64,000 bases of DNA from Pukyongia salina (GCF_002966125.1 NZ_CP027062.1:2232001-2296000); one strand, 5' to 3'. Positions 19,067 to 28,678 are shown, counted from the first letter of the stretch. The notes: generated by a model from the sequence alone, not told the origin. Program-made: numbers and translations.

Positions 19067-19749
19067 AGGTCCTCGTCGTCCAGGAGATCGGGACGCTTTT
19101 CTTTAGTATTCTTCAAGGCCTGCTCTTCCCTCCATGATTCGATTTTTGCGGTATGTCCACTGGTAAGTATCTCCGGAACTTTCCATCCTTTGTAATCGGC
19201 CGGGCGTGTATATATTGGCGGTGCTAGTATATCATCCTGAAAGGAATCTGTAAGAGCGCTGGTCTCATTCCCCAGAACTCCGGGAAGCAACCGGATCACA
19301 GCATCGCTAACAACAGCTGCCGCTAACTCCCCTCCACTCAAAACAAAATCCCCCACAGAGATCTCGCGCGTAATGAAATGATCCCGAACTCTTTGGTCTA
19401 CTCCTTTGTAATGGCCACATAACAGAATGATGTTTCCTTTTAAAGACAGTTCGTTGGCGATTCCCTGGTTAAAGGTCTCCCCATCAGGAGTAAGATAGAT
19501 CACCTCGTCATAATCTCGTTCCTTCTTTAGTTTGCTTATGCATTTGTCTATAGGCTCTATCATCAGCACCATCCCGGCTCCCCCTCCAAACTGGTAATCG
19601 TCCACCTGCTTGTATGTATTGGTGGCAAAATCCCTAAGATTGTGAGTGTATACAGAAACGAGCCCTTTGTCTATGGCTCGTTTCAAAATGGATGCCTCAA
19701 AAGGGCTTTGTAATAATTCGGGTAGTACAGTAATGATATCAATCCGCAT
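19060..19749 (-). CDS. trmD: tRNA (guanine-N1)-methyltransferase TrmD
   Basis: TrmD methylates G37 of tRNAs next to the anticodon, preventing frameshifts. I start at 19749 ([17 protein letters not shown]...), the canonical TrmD N-terminus, giving 229 residues; a frame extension to 19776 overlaps the upstream gene and is unlikely. Visible motifs are [12 protein letters not shown] near residue 49, the trefoil-knot SAM site [13 protein letters not shown] near 108 and [14 protein letters not shown] near 132. The ATG overlaps the upstream TPR gene stop by one base (TAATG), so translation is coupled. Confidence 0.97.
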   Translation of the reverse strand: MRIDIITVLPELLQSPFEASILKRAIDKGLVSVYTHNLRDFATNTYKQVDDYQFGGGAGMVLMIEPIDKCISKLKKERDYDEVIYLTPDGETFNQGIANELSLKGNIILLCGHYKGVDQRVRDHFITREISVGDFVLSGGELAAAVVSDAVIRLLPGVLGNETSALTDSFQDDILAPPIYTRPADYKGWKVPEILTSGHTAKIESWREEQALKNTKEKRPDLLDDEDLR

Positions 19750-20243
19750 TACATCAATTCTTTTTTCATCTTGCATCGGTCTATAGATCCTTTTGCTCTC
19801 TCCAACACAGATTTGTCCAGAGTGCCTAAAGCTGCCTTTCGGTAATGCTCTATCGCCTCATCCAGTTTTCCCTGTTGCTCAAACATGATCCCGTACTCGT
19901 TCCAGATCGTGGATTTGGTGATCCCGGGGATATTGATAGCCTTGTCAAGTAACTCTTTTAGTTCATCCCATTTGCCCAAAGTGGACAATAAAATTGAGTA
20001 GTTATAATACACCGCAGGATACATCGGACTTTTTTCCAGGCAAAGCTTATAGAGCGTTTCGCCTTTTTCGTATTCCTTGAATTTCACTTCGTATAAATAA
20101 CCCAGGTGATTATATGCCTTCCCGAAATTAGGATCCATATCCAGGATTTTTTCCAGTTTATTGGTGGCTTCATCGTAGCGTCCATCCTTAATATCAAGGT
20201 TGGCCTGATCGAGCAATTCCTCTAGTTTGGTTAAGTGATCCAT
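19749..20243 (-). CDS. TPR-repeat protein
   Basis: A 164-residue soluble protein built of about four tetratricopeptide repeats, each with the A/G...Y...A pattern (for example [22 protein letters not shown]... and [15 protein letters not shown]), with no signal peptide. TPR proteins act as protein-protein scaffolds; no partner can be named. Its stop overlaps the trmD start, so it belongs to that transcript, an unusual companion compared with the classic rpsP-rimM-trmD order. Confidence 0.85.
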   Translation of the reverse strand: MDHLTKLEELLDQANLDIKDGRYDEATNKLEKILDMDPNFGKAYNHLGYLYEVKFKEYEKGETLYKLCLEKSPMYPAVYYNYSILLSTLGKWDELKELLDKAINIPGITKSTIWNEYGIMFEQQGKLDEAIEHYRKAALGTLDKSVLERAKGSIDRCKMKKELM

Positions 20244-20285
20244 AGTATATTTATTAAAGCATAAAAATACGTCAAATACTTTAAT

Positions 20286-20726
20286 TTATATCTCCCAGGT
20301 ATAATGAAATACCTCGGTATCCTTTTTAAATCCTAAACGTTCGTACAAGTGCCTGGCAGGATTTTCGATTCCCGTTTCCAGAGTTAATCCTCTGCAGTTT
20401 TTTGCTCTGGCAAATTCCATGGCATGCTTCATCAGAGCACCACCAACGCCTTGTCCACGCGCCGACTCATGAACAAACAGGTCGTTCAATACGTAAACAG
20501 GCTGCATGCTAACCGAAGAAAACAACGGGTAAAGTTGAGTAAACCCCAAACCGTCACCGTCTTCAGAAAGCGCGAGAAAGACCACCGAATCTTCCTTTGC
20601 AAAGCGTTGTGCAAGAAATTCGCGAGCAGCCTTTAGATCACTTTCTCTTTTATAGAATACCCGGTAACTATCGAACAACGGACTTAGTAACTCAAGATCC
20701 TCTGTCTTGGCGGTTCTTATTTTCAT
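20286..20726 (-). CDS. GNAT-family N-acetyltransferase
   Basis: A 146-residue single-domain GNAT protein. The acetyl-CoA binding motif is ARGQGVGGALMKHAMEFA near residues 91-108, preceded by the strand VLNDLFVHE and followed by the LETGIENPARHLYERLGF segment typical of the C-terminal part. Substrate unknown. It stands alone, with a 40-bp gap to the TPR gene on the same strand. Confidence 0.9.
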   Translation of the reverse strand: MKIRTAKTEDLELLSPLFDSYRVFYKRESDLKAAREFLAQRFAKEDSVVFLALSEDGDGLGFTQLYPLFSSVSMQPVYVLNDLFVHESARGQGVGGALMKHAMEFARAKNCRGLTLETGIENPARHLYERLGFKKDTEVFHYTWEI

Positions 20727-20839
20727 TTAAATGACATTTTAAGCAAGTAAGTTAATGATAAATAAGGGTAATACAATTCAGTAGAAAATAGAAAAATCCT
20801 TTTCTTATCTTTAAGCGTCAATTCAAAAACTAATCAATA

Positions 20840-22252
20840 ATGAAACGGAGATCTTTCCTTAAAAAATCGGCGGCAGCCGGTGCTGCTTTTACTATCGTGC
20901 CTAGTTTTGTTCTGGGCGGAACTCACGTACCACCCAGTGACACCCTTTACGTAGCGGGAATTGGTGTAGGCGGACGAGGGGGAGGAGTGGTTAACGAGCT
21001 GTTTAAGAGCGGGAAAGTTAAATTCGTGGCTTTGTGCGATGTGGATATGAAGCGAGCAGGCACCACCTTTGCCAATCATCCCGATGTTAAGAGGTATAAA
21101 GATTTCAGAAAGGTGTACGACAATCACCTGAAAGACATGGACGCGGTGATGGTAGCAACTCCAGATCACACCCATGCGTCGATTGCCTTACCTTTTATGA
21201 AAGAAAAGAAACATGCCTATGTTGAAAAACCTCTTACGCACAATATTTATGAAGCAAGGCTTATGGCAACTACAGCCAAGGAGATGGGGATTACTACACA
21301 AATGGGAAATCAGGGTGCATCTGGAGATGGTATCCGTACGGCACAGGAATGGATAGATGCCGGTGTTATTGGAAAAGTTCACAGGGTAGACTGCTGGACC
21401 AACAGGCCGGTATGGCCGCAAGGCTTCAAAAAAATAACCACAGGCGAGCCTGTTCCCGAAACGCTAAGCTGGGATCTATGGCTCGGCCCTGCTTCAATGA
21501 GGCCATATAATTCTGCCTATCTGCCTTTCAAATGGAGAGGCTGGTGGGACTTTGGAACCGGGGCCATGGGTGATATGGGTTGTCATATAATGGAAACACC
21601 GTTTAAAACATTAGGGCTAAGATTCCCATACGAGGCTGAAGCAAGTTGTACAACTATTTGGTCTGGCGATTTTGTAGAAGCCGATTATTCTGAAGCTTGT
21701 CCACCCTCATCTATAGTGCGATTGAAGTTCGATACAAAAGTTCATGGCGATGTATCTCTTAACTGGTACGATGGAGGTATCATGCCGGACCTGCCGGCAG
21801 AACTTGGCGATGGAGAAGAGCCTGGAGGCCAGGGCGGGGGAAGTATTTTTCACGGTAGCGATGGCATAATGATCACCGATACCTATTCTCGCAACCCAAG
21901 ATTACTACCATCTACTCGAATGCTGGATTTCACTCCACCCGATCCAAGTATAAAACGCGTGGAGACAGACCATGCAGGAGAATGGGTAAATGCCTGTATA
22001 AATGGTGGCGAAACTTCATCTCCCTTCAGTTATGGTGGTCCGTTAACCGAGGCAGTACTTATGGGAAATCTCGCTATTAAAGCCTTCCAGTATAAAACCC
22101 TGAAAGAAGGCAAGAAACACGGAGATTGGGATCCCTACAATTATCCGGGACGCCGCACTATTTTATGGGATGGTGAGGCAATGAAAGTAACAAATTACGA
22201 TCATGCCAACAACTGGGTTAAACGTGAATACCGTGAAGGCTGGCAGTTATAA
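20840..22252 (+). CDS. Tat-exported Gfo/Idh/MocA-family oxidoreductase
   Basis: The 470-residue product starts with a twin-arginine signal (RRSFLKK then an Ala-rich hydrophobic segment), so it folds in the cytoplasm and is exported. The Rossmann part includes GIGVGGRGGGVVNEL near residue 40, the EKP motif in AYVEKPLTHN near 130 and GNQGASGDGIRTAQEW near 155. Members oxidise or rearrange sugars with bound NAD(P); exported forms usually keep the cofactor. The substrate is not readable and no sugar genes flank it. It is convergent with the GAPDH gene. Confidence 0.92.
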   Translation: MKRRSFLKKSAAAGAAFTIVPSFVLGGTHVPPSDTLYVAGIGVGGRGGGVVNELFKSGKVKFVALCDVDMKRAGTTFANHPDVKRYKDFRKVYDNHLKDMDAVMVATPDHTHASIALPFMKEKKHAYVEKPLTHNIYEARLMATTAKEMGITTQMGNQGASGDGIRTAQEWIDAGVIGKVHRVDCWTNRPVWPQGFKKITTGEPVPETLSWDLWLGPASMRPYNSAYLPFKWRGWWDFGTGAMGDMGCHIMETPFKTLGLRFPYEAEASCTTIWSGDFVEADYSEACPPSSIVRLKFDTKVHGDVSLNWYDGGIMPDLPAELGDGEEPGGQGGGSIFHGSDGIMITDTYSRNPRLLPSTRMLDFTPPDPSIKRVETDHAGEWVNACINGGETSSPFSYGGPLTEAVLMGNLAIKAFQYKTLKEGKKHGDWDPYNYPGRRTILWDGEAMKVTNYDHANNWVKREYREGWQL

Positions 22253-22255
22253 CCA

Positions 22256-23704
22256 CTAATAATAGGTGTACCTTCTAACCTTCGAGATGTACTTGGCAAG
22301 CCTAATTACCTGATGACTATAGCCATACTCGTTATCGTACCAAACGTATAGCACAACATTCTTTCCGTCATTCGCCACTATGGTTGCATTGCTGTCGAAA
22401 ATAGACGGCGCTGAAGAACCTACGATATCCGAGGAAACAAGTTCGTTATTCAGGGAGTATTTTATCTGCTCTACCAGGTCGCCTTCCAGGGCGTATTTCT
22501 TCATGATGGTGTTAAGACCGTCTTTGGAAGTTTTGTTCTCAAGTTCCAGTTTCAGGATAGCAAGAGATCCATTTGGCACCGGAACCCTGATGGCATTAGA
22601 GGTGAGTTTTCCTTCAAAGGATGGTAGTGCCTTCGAAACTGCACTTCCAGCACCAGTTTCTGTGATCACCATGTTCAAAGCCGCTGCTCGACCACGTCTG
22701 TATTTTTTGTGCATATTATCCACCAGGTTCTGGTCGTTGGTATATGCATGGATGGTTTCAAGATGTCCCTGTACCACCCCAAAAGAATCCTCGATCGCTT
22801 TTAAAACCGGAGTGATGGCATTGGTAGTACATGAGGCAGCTGAAAATATATCCACTTCTGCAGGATTGTATTCGCGGTGGTTCACTCCATGAACGATATT
22901 AGGAATTCCTTTTCCCGGCGCTGTTAATAACACCTTAGAGACCCCTTTCGATTGCATATGGCGGCTCAACGCTTCTTTATCTCTGAAAGCCCCCGTATTA
23001 TCTATAACCAGAGCATCTTCTATCCCATAAGGGGTATAGTCTATATCCTCCGGGGCATTGGCGGTGATCATATGTACCGTGGTACCGTTAATTATGAGCG
23101 CCTCGTTTTCAACATCCGCTCTAACTGTACCCGGAAAATCACCGTGAACAGAATCGTGCTGTAACAATGAAGCTCTTTTCTCAAGAACAGTTTGGTCTAC
23201 AGTTCCTCTGGTAACAATGGCGCGCAATCGCATTTGGTTTCCCTGCCCGGTACGGGTCATCAATTCCCTTGCGAGGAGACGACCAATCCGGCCAAACCCG
23301 TATAGAATCACATCCTTGGGAACTAAATTTTCCGATTCCTTAGCGTCCTTCAGTTTATTGCTTACAAACGCCATGGCGTCTTCGTATTGGTTATCTTCCA
23401 GGTGGTATTCGTAGGTGAGTTTTCCAATATCGAGTTTCGCAGGAGGGAGGTTAAGTGTGCGGATGGCCTGAGCGATCTCTACCGAATCGAATATTGAAAT
23501 TGGCTTTTGCACAAATTCTCCAGCGTATTCATGCAGGTTCAGGATCTCGCTAACGTTGCGGTCAATAAGCTGATTTCTGAAGAGAACCAACTCTATGGAG
23601 CGGTCGTACCACAGATCACTTACGATCTTGATAAATTCGACAGTTGCCTTGCGGCGATCGGTTTGAAAAGACAGTTCTTTTTCATAGACTTCGTCAAAAC
23701 TCAT
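22256..23704 (-). CDS. Glyceraldehyde-3-phosphate dehydrogenase, N-terminally extended form
   Basis: The 482-residue product has a GAPDH core starting near residue 131 (ILYGFGRIGRLLAREL) with catalytic Cys292 in AASCTTNAITP and His319 in ETIHAYT. Ordinary GAPDH has about 335 residues, so the first ~130 residues are an extra, mostly alpha-helical domain (starts MSFDEVYEKELSF). Such long GAPDHs occur in Bacteroidota and may run in the gluconeogenic direction or be regulated differently; this is inference. A TACTTTTG -7-like box lies at 23742-23735, about 30 bp before the ATG. Confidence 0.93.
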   Translation of the reverse strand: MSFDEVYEKELSFQTDRRKATVEFIKIVSDLWYDRSIELVLFRNQLIDRNVSEILNLHEYAGEFVQKPISIFDSVEIAQAIRTLNLPPAKLDIGKLTYEYHLEDNQYEDAMAFVSNKLKDAKESENLVPKDVILYGFGRIGRLLARELMTRTGQGNQMRLRAIVTRGTVDQTVLEKRASLLQHDSVHGDFPGTVRADVENEALIINGTTVHMITANAPEDIDYTPYGIEDALVIDNTGAFRDKEALSRHMQSKGVSKVLLTAPGKGIPNIVHGVNHREYNPAEVDIFSAASCTTNAITPVLKAIEDSFGVVQGHLETIHAYTNDQNLVDNMHKKYRRGRAAALNMVITETGAGSAVSKALPSFEGKLTSNAIRVPVPNGSLAILKLELENKTSKDGLNTIMKKYALEGDLVEQIKYSLNNELVSSDIVGSSAPSIFDSNATIVANDGKNVVLYVWYDNEYGYSHQVIRLAKYISKVRRYTYY

Positions 23705-23784
23705 GGGTGCTTTATTTAGGATTTGAAATTTGCTGCAAAAGTATAGAATTCAAACGTTTTCGTAAAGGATATTTATAAAAATAA

Positions 23785-23820
23785 ATACCCCTTCGAAAAA
23801 GTCTCTCGAAGGGGTATAAA
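23785..23820 (-). terminator. Terminator of the HtrA protease gene
   Basis: A perfect 12-bp inverted repeat (ATACCCCTTCGA at 23785-23796, complement at 23806-23817) lies just after the stop codon of the protease gene at 23838; on the minus strand an AT-rich ATTTATTTTTAT tail follows. Confidence 0.75.
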
Positions 23821-23837
23821 TCTTAGGTAAAAATAGC

Positions 23838-25229
23838 TTACCTGAAGATAAATGTGTTCTGGTCACCATCGCGATCCAGGAAGGTAAGTTTAATGTCGTC
23901 TCCCGCTTTTCGTCTGTTCATTACGCGTTTAACATCGTCCACGTTATTTACCGGTTCATCGTTGATCTTGGTGATTAAAATACCTGCAAGATCGTAGCGC
24001 TGCATATCCCTGGTAAGTGCACGATTTACTTTTACGCCACCAGTCACACCATATCTACGCAGATCCTCACTATTGGCATTACGCAATTCCAATCCCAGGT
24101 CTTCAAGTTCTACTGTTTCCAGTTTAATTAGTGTTACAGGCACCACCTTTTCTTTCCCGTTTCGAATAATAGTGACATCTACTACATCATTAGGACGTTT
24201 CGATCCTAAATAACCTGCCAGGTCCGAAAATTTACCAACCTTGTATCCGTCGAGGCCTTTTATTATATCTCCTTCCTTTATTCCACTCTTGGCAGCACCA
24301 CTTCCATCTTCTATGCCACCAACAATCACTCCTTCCGTTTCACTAAGGCCTAACTGCTGTGCTATATTCGAGTTTAACGTTCTACCCTGTATTCCAAGGA
24401 TACCTCGTTGCACATCACCGTATTCCATGATATCTTCAATGATCTTTCGAGTATTATTGGAAGGTACTGCAAACGAGTATCCAACGTACGAGCCTGTTTC
24501 GGAAGTTATGGCTGTATTGATACCTACCAGTTCTCCACGTATGTTCACCAGCGCACCACCACTGTTACCGCGGTTCACCGCTGCATCTGTTTGTATAAAT
24601 GATTGTGGATTACTGTCAAATTCGTTAAGATCTCTAGCCTTGGCACTCACAATTCCTGCAGTTACAGTAGAAGTTAAATTGAAAGGATTTCCAACTGCCA
24701 GAACCCATTCACCGATCTTTAATTCGTTAGAATCTCCAAAGGGAACAAAGGGTAATTTCTCTTCAGAATCGATCTTGATGAGGGCGATATCACTCTTTGC
24801 ATCGGTACCTATCAATTTAGCCTCATATGTTCTGTTGTTATTTAAGGTAACTTCCAATTGTGCCGCATTGGCGATCACGTGATTGTTAGTTACTATATAT
24901 CCATCAGGGGTTATGATCACGCCACTTCCGGCTCCTACCATCGCCCTTGGTTCACCTCCTCCATAGAAGTATTCCATAATATTGGTTGGTTGTCGACTTA
25001 TGGTGGTATTCTTTACGTGAACAACCGCGTGAACAGTTTTCTCCGCTGCCTCTGTGAAATCGATGTTGGTTTCACTAAGATTAGTGGTATAGTTTGTTGG
25101 AATAAATGAAGTTTCTTCCTGAGGAGCGGCCAACACTACGGGATCATCTTTCTCTAACAATTTATAACCCCCAAGCGTTACAGCGCCTGCAATGAGCGCT
25201 ACGGTAAATAATCGAACTGTTTGTTTCAT
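23838..25229 (-). CDS. DegP/HtrA-type periplasmic serine protease
   Basis: A trypsin-like protease followed by two PDZ domains, which degrades or refolds damaged envelope proteins. Counting from the in-frame ATG at 25241, the triad is His121 (TNNHV), Asp151 (KSDIAL) and Ser227 (GNSGG); PDZ1 spans about 275-365 and PDZ2 about 385-465. I prefer the ATG at 25229 (MKQTVRLFTVAL), four codons in, since it directly opens the signal anchor. Length and layout fit DegQ/DegS-type proteins of Bacteroidota. Confidence 0.95.
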   Translation of the reverse strand: MKQTVRLFTVALIAGAVTLGGYKLLEKDDPVVLAAPQEETSFIPTNYTTNLSETNIDFTEAAEKTVHAVVHVKNTTISRQPTNIMEYFYGGGEPRAMVGAGSGVIITPDGYIVTNNHVIANAAQLEVTLNNNRTYEAKLIGTDAKSDIALIKIDSEEKLPFVPFGDSNELKIGEWVLAVGNPFNLTSTVTAGIVSAKARDLNEFDSNPQSFIQTDAAVNRGNSGGALVNIRGELVGINTAITSETGSYVGYSFAVPSNNTRKIIEDIMEYGDVQRGILGIQGRTLNSNIAQQLGLSETEGVIVGGIEDGSGAAKSGIKEGDIIKGLDGYKVGKFSDLAGYLGSKRPNDVVDVTIIRNGKEKVVPVTLIKLETVELEDLGLELRNANSEDLRRYGVTGGVKVNRALTRDMQRYDLAGILITKINDEPVNNVDDVKRVMNRRKAGDDIKLTFLDRDGDQNTFIFR

Positions 25230-25343
25230 ATGCGCATACATTTATAATGGTTAACAATTATAAGACTGAAATATTTTTTCAACATTTCATTTTTAACGTC
25301 CATTTAACACGCTCCCTTGTATTACAAAAGAATTCGCTTTTTA

Positions 25344-25351
25344 TACCTTTG
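25344..25351 (+). promoter_or_regulatory. dapF -7 box, 5 nt from the start codon
   Basis: TACCTTTG matches TAnnTTTG exactly; a TTG at 25317-25319 lies 24 nt upstream, slightly long. Only CCCAT separates the box from the ATG at 25357, so the transcript would be essentially leaderless. Confidence 0.55.
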
Positions 25352-25356
25352 CCCAT

Positions 25357-26130
25357 ATGGCCATAGAATTCTATAAATATCAGGGAACGGGCAACGATTT
25401 TATAATCATAGATAATCGTCTCGATATTTTCCCCAAAAATAATACCAAACAAGTCGCCCTTATGTGTGACAGAAAATTTGGCATTGGGGCGGATGGCCTT
25501 ATTTTACTGGAGCATCATGCGCAAGCCGATTTCCGAATGGTGTATTATAACTCCGATGGAAAGTTGAGTTCTATGTGTGGAAATGGCGGCCGTTGTATTG
25601 CTCATTTTGCTAAAAGTCTTGGTATAATTGAAAATTCGGCGGTTTTTGAAGCTGTGGATGGCATGCACGAAGCTACTGTAGAAAATAAGGTTGTTTCACT
25701 CCATATGAATGATGTAAGAGAAGTAATCATAAACAACGATTTTGTTTTTCTTGATACGGGCTCACCGCATCATGTCAGTATGGTGGACGATTTGTCAGAA
25801 TTTAACGTCTTTCAAGAAGGCAGACGTATTCGAAATCAGGTCTATGGAGAGGCCGGGGCTAATGTAAATTTTGTTCAAAAAGAGGGAGATTCGGCCTTTT
25901 CTGTCCGAACCTACGAAAGAGGTGTGGAAGACGAAACACTTTCCTGTGGCACCGGGGTTACGGCAGTCGCTCTGGCAATGCATGCGACCGGTGAAACTTC
26001 GGCCAACGAAGTGAGCCTGAGAACACCTGGTGGCGATCTCAAAGTGAAATTCAGCAAAAAAGAAAATGGATATACAGATATATATTTAATCGGGCCGGCG
26101 GTACAGGTCTATAAAGGCGAATGGGCATGA
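25357..26130 (+). CDS. dapF: Diaminopimelate epimerase
   Basis: DapF converts LL- to meso-diaminopimelate for lysine and peptidoglycan synthesis. The 257-residue product has both catalytic cysteines: Cys74 in SSMCGNGGRC and Cys197 in TLSCGTGVTA, plus the start GTGNDFIIID. It begins an apparent operon with an acetyltransferase (ATGA overlap) and mltG, so cell-wall precursor synthesis and glycan-strand processing are co-transcribed. Confidence 0.97.
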   Translation: MAIEFYKYQGTGNDFIIIDNRLDIFPKNNTKQVALMCDRKFGIGADGLILLEHHAQADFRMVYYNSDGKLSSMCGNGGRCIAHFAKSLGIIENSAVFEAVDGMHEATVENKVVSLHMNDVREVIINNDFVFLDTGSPHHVSMVDDLSEFNVFQEGRRIRNQVYGEAGANVNFVQKEGDSAFSVRTYERGVEDETLSCGTGVTAVALAMHATGETSANEVSLRTPGGDLKVKFSKKENGYTDIYLIGPAVQVYKGEWA

Positions 26131-26663
26131 AGACCTTACAAGGAGAAATAATATTGTTAAGGGCTCTGGAACATTCAGACCTTGATTTTCTTTATAAACT
26201 GGAGAATGACGAAAGTGTGTGGGAGGTAAGTAATACCAGTACGCCATATTCAAAATATGTACTGAAACAATATCTTGATAATGCGCACAGGGACATCTAC
26301 GATGTAAAACAGTTACGACTGGTAATTTGTACGTCTACAGACAAAAAGGCTATTGGTTTTGTGGATCTTTTCGATTTCGAGCCTAAGCATCGCAGGGTTG
26401 GAGTGGGAATAGTAATTTTTTCTGAAACAGATAGAAACAAAGGATATGCTTCCGAAGCTTTACAACTTATCTCGAAGTACGCCTTTACACATTTAAAAGT
26501 ACATCAGTTGTATGCCAATATTTCTGAAGATAACAACGTTAGTATACAACTGTTTGAAAAACTAGGCTATACACTTTCCGGAACTAAAAAGGACTGGCTA
26601 ACCGCGGCTAAGGGCTTTAAAAGTGAACTACTTTATCAATTGATACATGAAGAAGAATCTTAA
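26127..26663 (+). CDS. GNAT-family N-acetyltransferase (RimJ/SpeG-like)
   Basis: I start at 26127, where the ATG overlaps the dapF TGA (ATGA), giving 178 residues. The order of motifs fits the RimJ/RimL/SpeG branch: ILLRALEHSDLDFLYKLEND at the start, GFVDLFDFEPKHRRVGVGI near residue 77, the acetyl-CoA loop NKGYASEALQLI near 105 and NVSIQLFEKLGY near 137. The substrate could be an amine or a protein N-terminus. It is sandwiched between dapF and mltG with overlaps on both sides. Confidence 0.9.
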   Translation: MKTLQGEIILLRALEHSDLDFLYKLENDESVWEVSNTSTPYSKYVLKQYLDNAHRDIYDVKQLRLVICTSTDKKAIGFVDLFDFEPKHRRVGVGIVIFSETDRNKGYASEALQLISKYAFTHLKVHQLYANISEDNNVSIQLFEKLGYTLSGTKKDWLTAAKGFKSELLYQLIHEEES

Positions 26664-27696
26664 ACGAGTTATTTGGTCGGTACTTATTCTCGGCCTGGTT
26701 GCCATGGCTATCTTTGCATGGTTTGTTTATAGCGCCGTACTGGCTCCTAACACAGCCTTCACAAACAATGAGGCTCACGTATATATACCTACCGATGCCA
26801 CCTTCGCCGATGTTATGGAGGAGCTGCGTCCCTTGCTAAAAGACGATATTTCATTCGAGGCAGTCGCGAATCGTAAAGGTTATCCGGCAAATATCAAACC
26901 CGGGCACTATATTATCACAAAGGGTATGAATAATAACGATATTATAAACACCATCCGCAGTAATAATGTCCCGGTGCGGGTAAAATTCAATAACCAGGAA
27001 AGGCTGGAAGAACTTGCAGGTGCAGTAGCCCGACAGATCGAAGCAGATAGTATATCATTGCTCAACGCAATGCTGGACCGCGAGTTTCTAATTAAAAACG
27101 ATTTAAACCCAGATACAGCGCTATCCATATATCTGCCTAATACTTACGAATTCTACTGGAATACCTCCGCAACCGAATTTTGCGATCGCATGAAAACAGA
27201 GTATGATAGGTTCTGGAATGAGTCTAGGCTCGATAAGGCGCAGCAACTTGGGCTAAGCCCCATCCAGGTGATCTCACTTGCGGCTATAGTTCAGAAAGAA
27301 ACCGCAAAGGTGGATGAGAGGCCAAGAGTAGCCGGATTGTATTTAAATAGGATAAAGAAAGGAATGTTATTGCAGGCAGATCCAACGGTGATATATGCAA
27401 AGAAGAAATTGGAAAATGATTTTGAGCAGGTGATAAAGCGGGTTTTATACCGCGACCTTGAACTGGATTCTCCTTATAATACCTATAAATATACTGGCGT
27501 TCCTCCGGGCCCTATCAGCATGCCGGACATCTCGTCGATCAATGCAGTTCTCGATTATGAGACTCACGATTATTTATATATGGTAGCCAATGTTTCTAAC
27601 CCGGGCTATCACAAATTCGCAAAAACCCTGGCACAACATAACAGGAACAGAGCGGAGTATGTTCGCTGGATCAATGCACAGGGGGTGAACAGATAA
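26647..27696 (+). CDS. mltG: Endolytic murein transglycosylase MltG
   Basis: MltG cuts nascent glycan strands in the inner-membrane periplasmic face. The 349-residue product has one N-terminal transmembrane helix (about 8-30), a LysM-like part and the YceG catalytic domain with Glu218 in VQKETAKVDERPRVAG, the same number as the catalytic Glu of the E. coli enzyme, and LLQADPTVIYA just after. Its start overlaps the acetyltransferase gene by 17 bp. Confidence 0.95.
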   Translation: MKKNLKRVIWSVLILGLVAMAIFAWFVYSAVLAPNTAFTNNEAHVYIPTDATFADVMEELRPLLKDDISFEAVANRKGYPANIKPGHYIITKGMNNNDIINTIRSNNVPVRVKFNNQERLEELAGAVARQIEADSISLLNAMLDREFLIKNDLNPDTALSIYLPNTYEFYWNTSATEFCDRMKTEYDRFWNESRLDKAQQLGLSPIQVISLAAIVQKETAKVDERPRVAGLYLNRIKKGMLLQADPTVIYAKKKLENDFEQVIKRVLYRDLELDSPYNTYKYTGVPPGPISMPDISSINAVLDYETHDYLYMVANVSNPGYHKFAKTLAQHNRNRAEYVRWINAQGVNR

Positions 27697-28026
27697 TTCT
27701 CTTTAAATATTTGAACCATTGTGTGTTTTAGCCGTTTTTTCGTCGGCAGACCGATTTATTTAGTAAATGAACTGTTAAATTTTACAGTTTAACAACATTG
27801 CATTGTTAATAAGATAGTTCATTGTTTTTGAGCATATTATCAATTTCACACCCTATTCGATGCTAATTTTACAAATATTATTGAAAAAAGCTGATTTGTT
27901 GAAAATTCCCACAAAAAGTACTCTTAACAAACATTAACAGTCGTCAAATAAAGTTTGTCGATTCGGTCGTATATTTGCAGGCTGAAATTAGATAAGTAAG
28001 AAATTACGTATCGAAAGCTAAAAAGA
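27697..28026. other. 330-bp AT-rich intergenic region
   Basis: No coding frame. It holds a small inverted repeat (AACTGT...ACAGTT, 27770-27789) and, at 27970-27977, TATATTTG, an exact -7 box about 50 bp before the next gene, though without a TTG at the usual distance. The long AT-rich leader may hold regulatory sites but I see no defined one. Confidence 0.5.
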
Positions 28027-28674
28027 ATGAAGCGTAAGTTATTGCGATTTAGTTTATTAGTTACCGTAATCCTGGGAGCTTTCTCGACCTTTTCGTTTAA
28101 GAAAAAGGCGGCTACTTCCTATTTCAATACGGAGGGTATGGAATTGTTCTTCACAGTTCCAACAGAAGCAGAAGCAAAATTTGAACTAAAAAATCAAGAG
28201 GTTAATTACAACCTCTTTTTAGGAAAGACCTATGTAGGATTTAAAGAAGCTTTAGGCTTTAAAGAATCCCGAAACAACTATAAGATCATAAACGAATATG
28301 GTTATATGGGCAAATATCAATTTGGGAAAGGGACTCTCAATATGATTGGTATCTATAATTCCGATCGTTTCTTAAACGACACCAAATTGCAGGAAGACGC
28401 TTTTACTGCCTATGCCTCACGAAATAAATGGATCTTACGTCGAGATATCGATAGATATGTTGGGCGTACCATAGGAGGAGTGAAGATCACCGAATCGGGG
28501 ATCCTTGCTGCAGCGCACCTCGCTGGTGCCGGGAATGTGAAGAAATTCCTTCGCAGTGGCGGCGAAATAGGTTTTAGTGATGCTTTTGGCACATCGATTC
28601 GTTACTACTTGAAGAAATTTTCAGGATACGATACTTCCTGGATCGAAGCCGACAAACAGGCGAAAGTTTTATAG
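28027..28674 (+). CDS. Exported lysozyme-fold (transglycosylase-like) protein
   Basis: The 215-residue product has an N-terminal signal or anchor segment (about 6-24). From about residue 72 it reads like a small lysozyme/SLT-fold domain: ALGFKESRNNY with a Glu after the Gly-Phe-Lys, then YGYMGKYQFGKGTLNMIG, EDAFTAYASRNKWIL, and AAHLAGAGNVKKFL, the order seen in lytic transglycosylases and related muramidases. It probably acts on peptidoglycan, but I cannot name a characterised homologue. It follows mltG, separated by 330 bp, and is convergent with the methyltransferase gene. Confidence 0.7.
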   Translation: MKRKLLRFSLLVTVILGAFSTFSFKKKAATSYFNTEGMELFFTVPTEAEAKFELKNQEVNYNLFLGKTYVGFKEALGFKESRNNYKIINEYGYMGKYQFGKGTLNMIGIYNSDRFLNDTKLQEDAFTAYASRNKWILRRDIDRYVGRTIGGVKITESGILAAAHLAGAGNVKKFLRSGGEIGFSDAFGTSIRYYLKKFSGYDTSWIEADKQAKVL

Positions 28675-28678
28675 TTAG

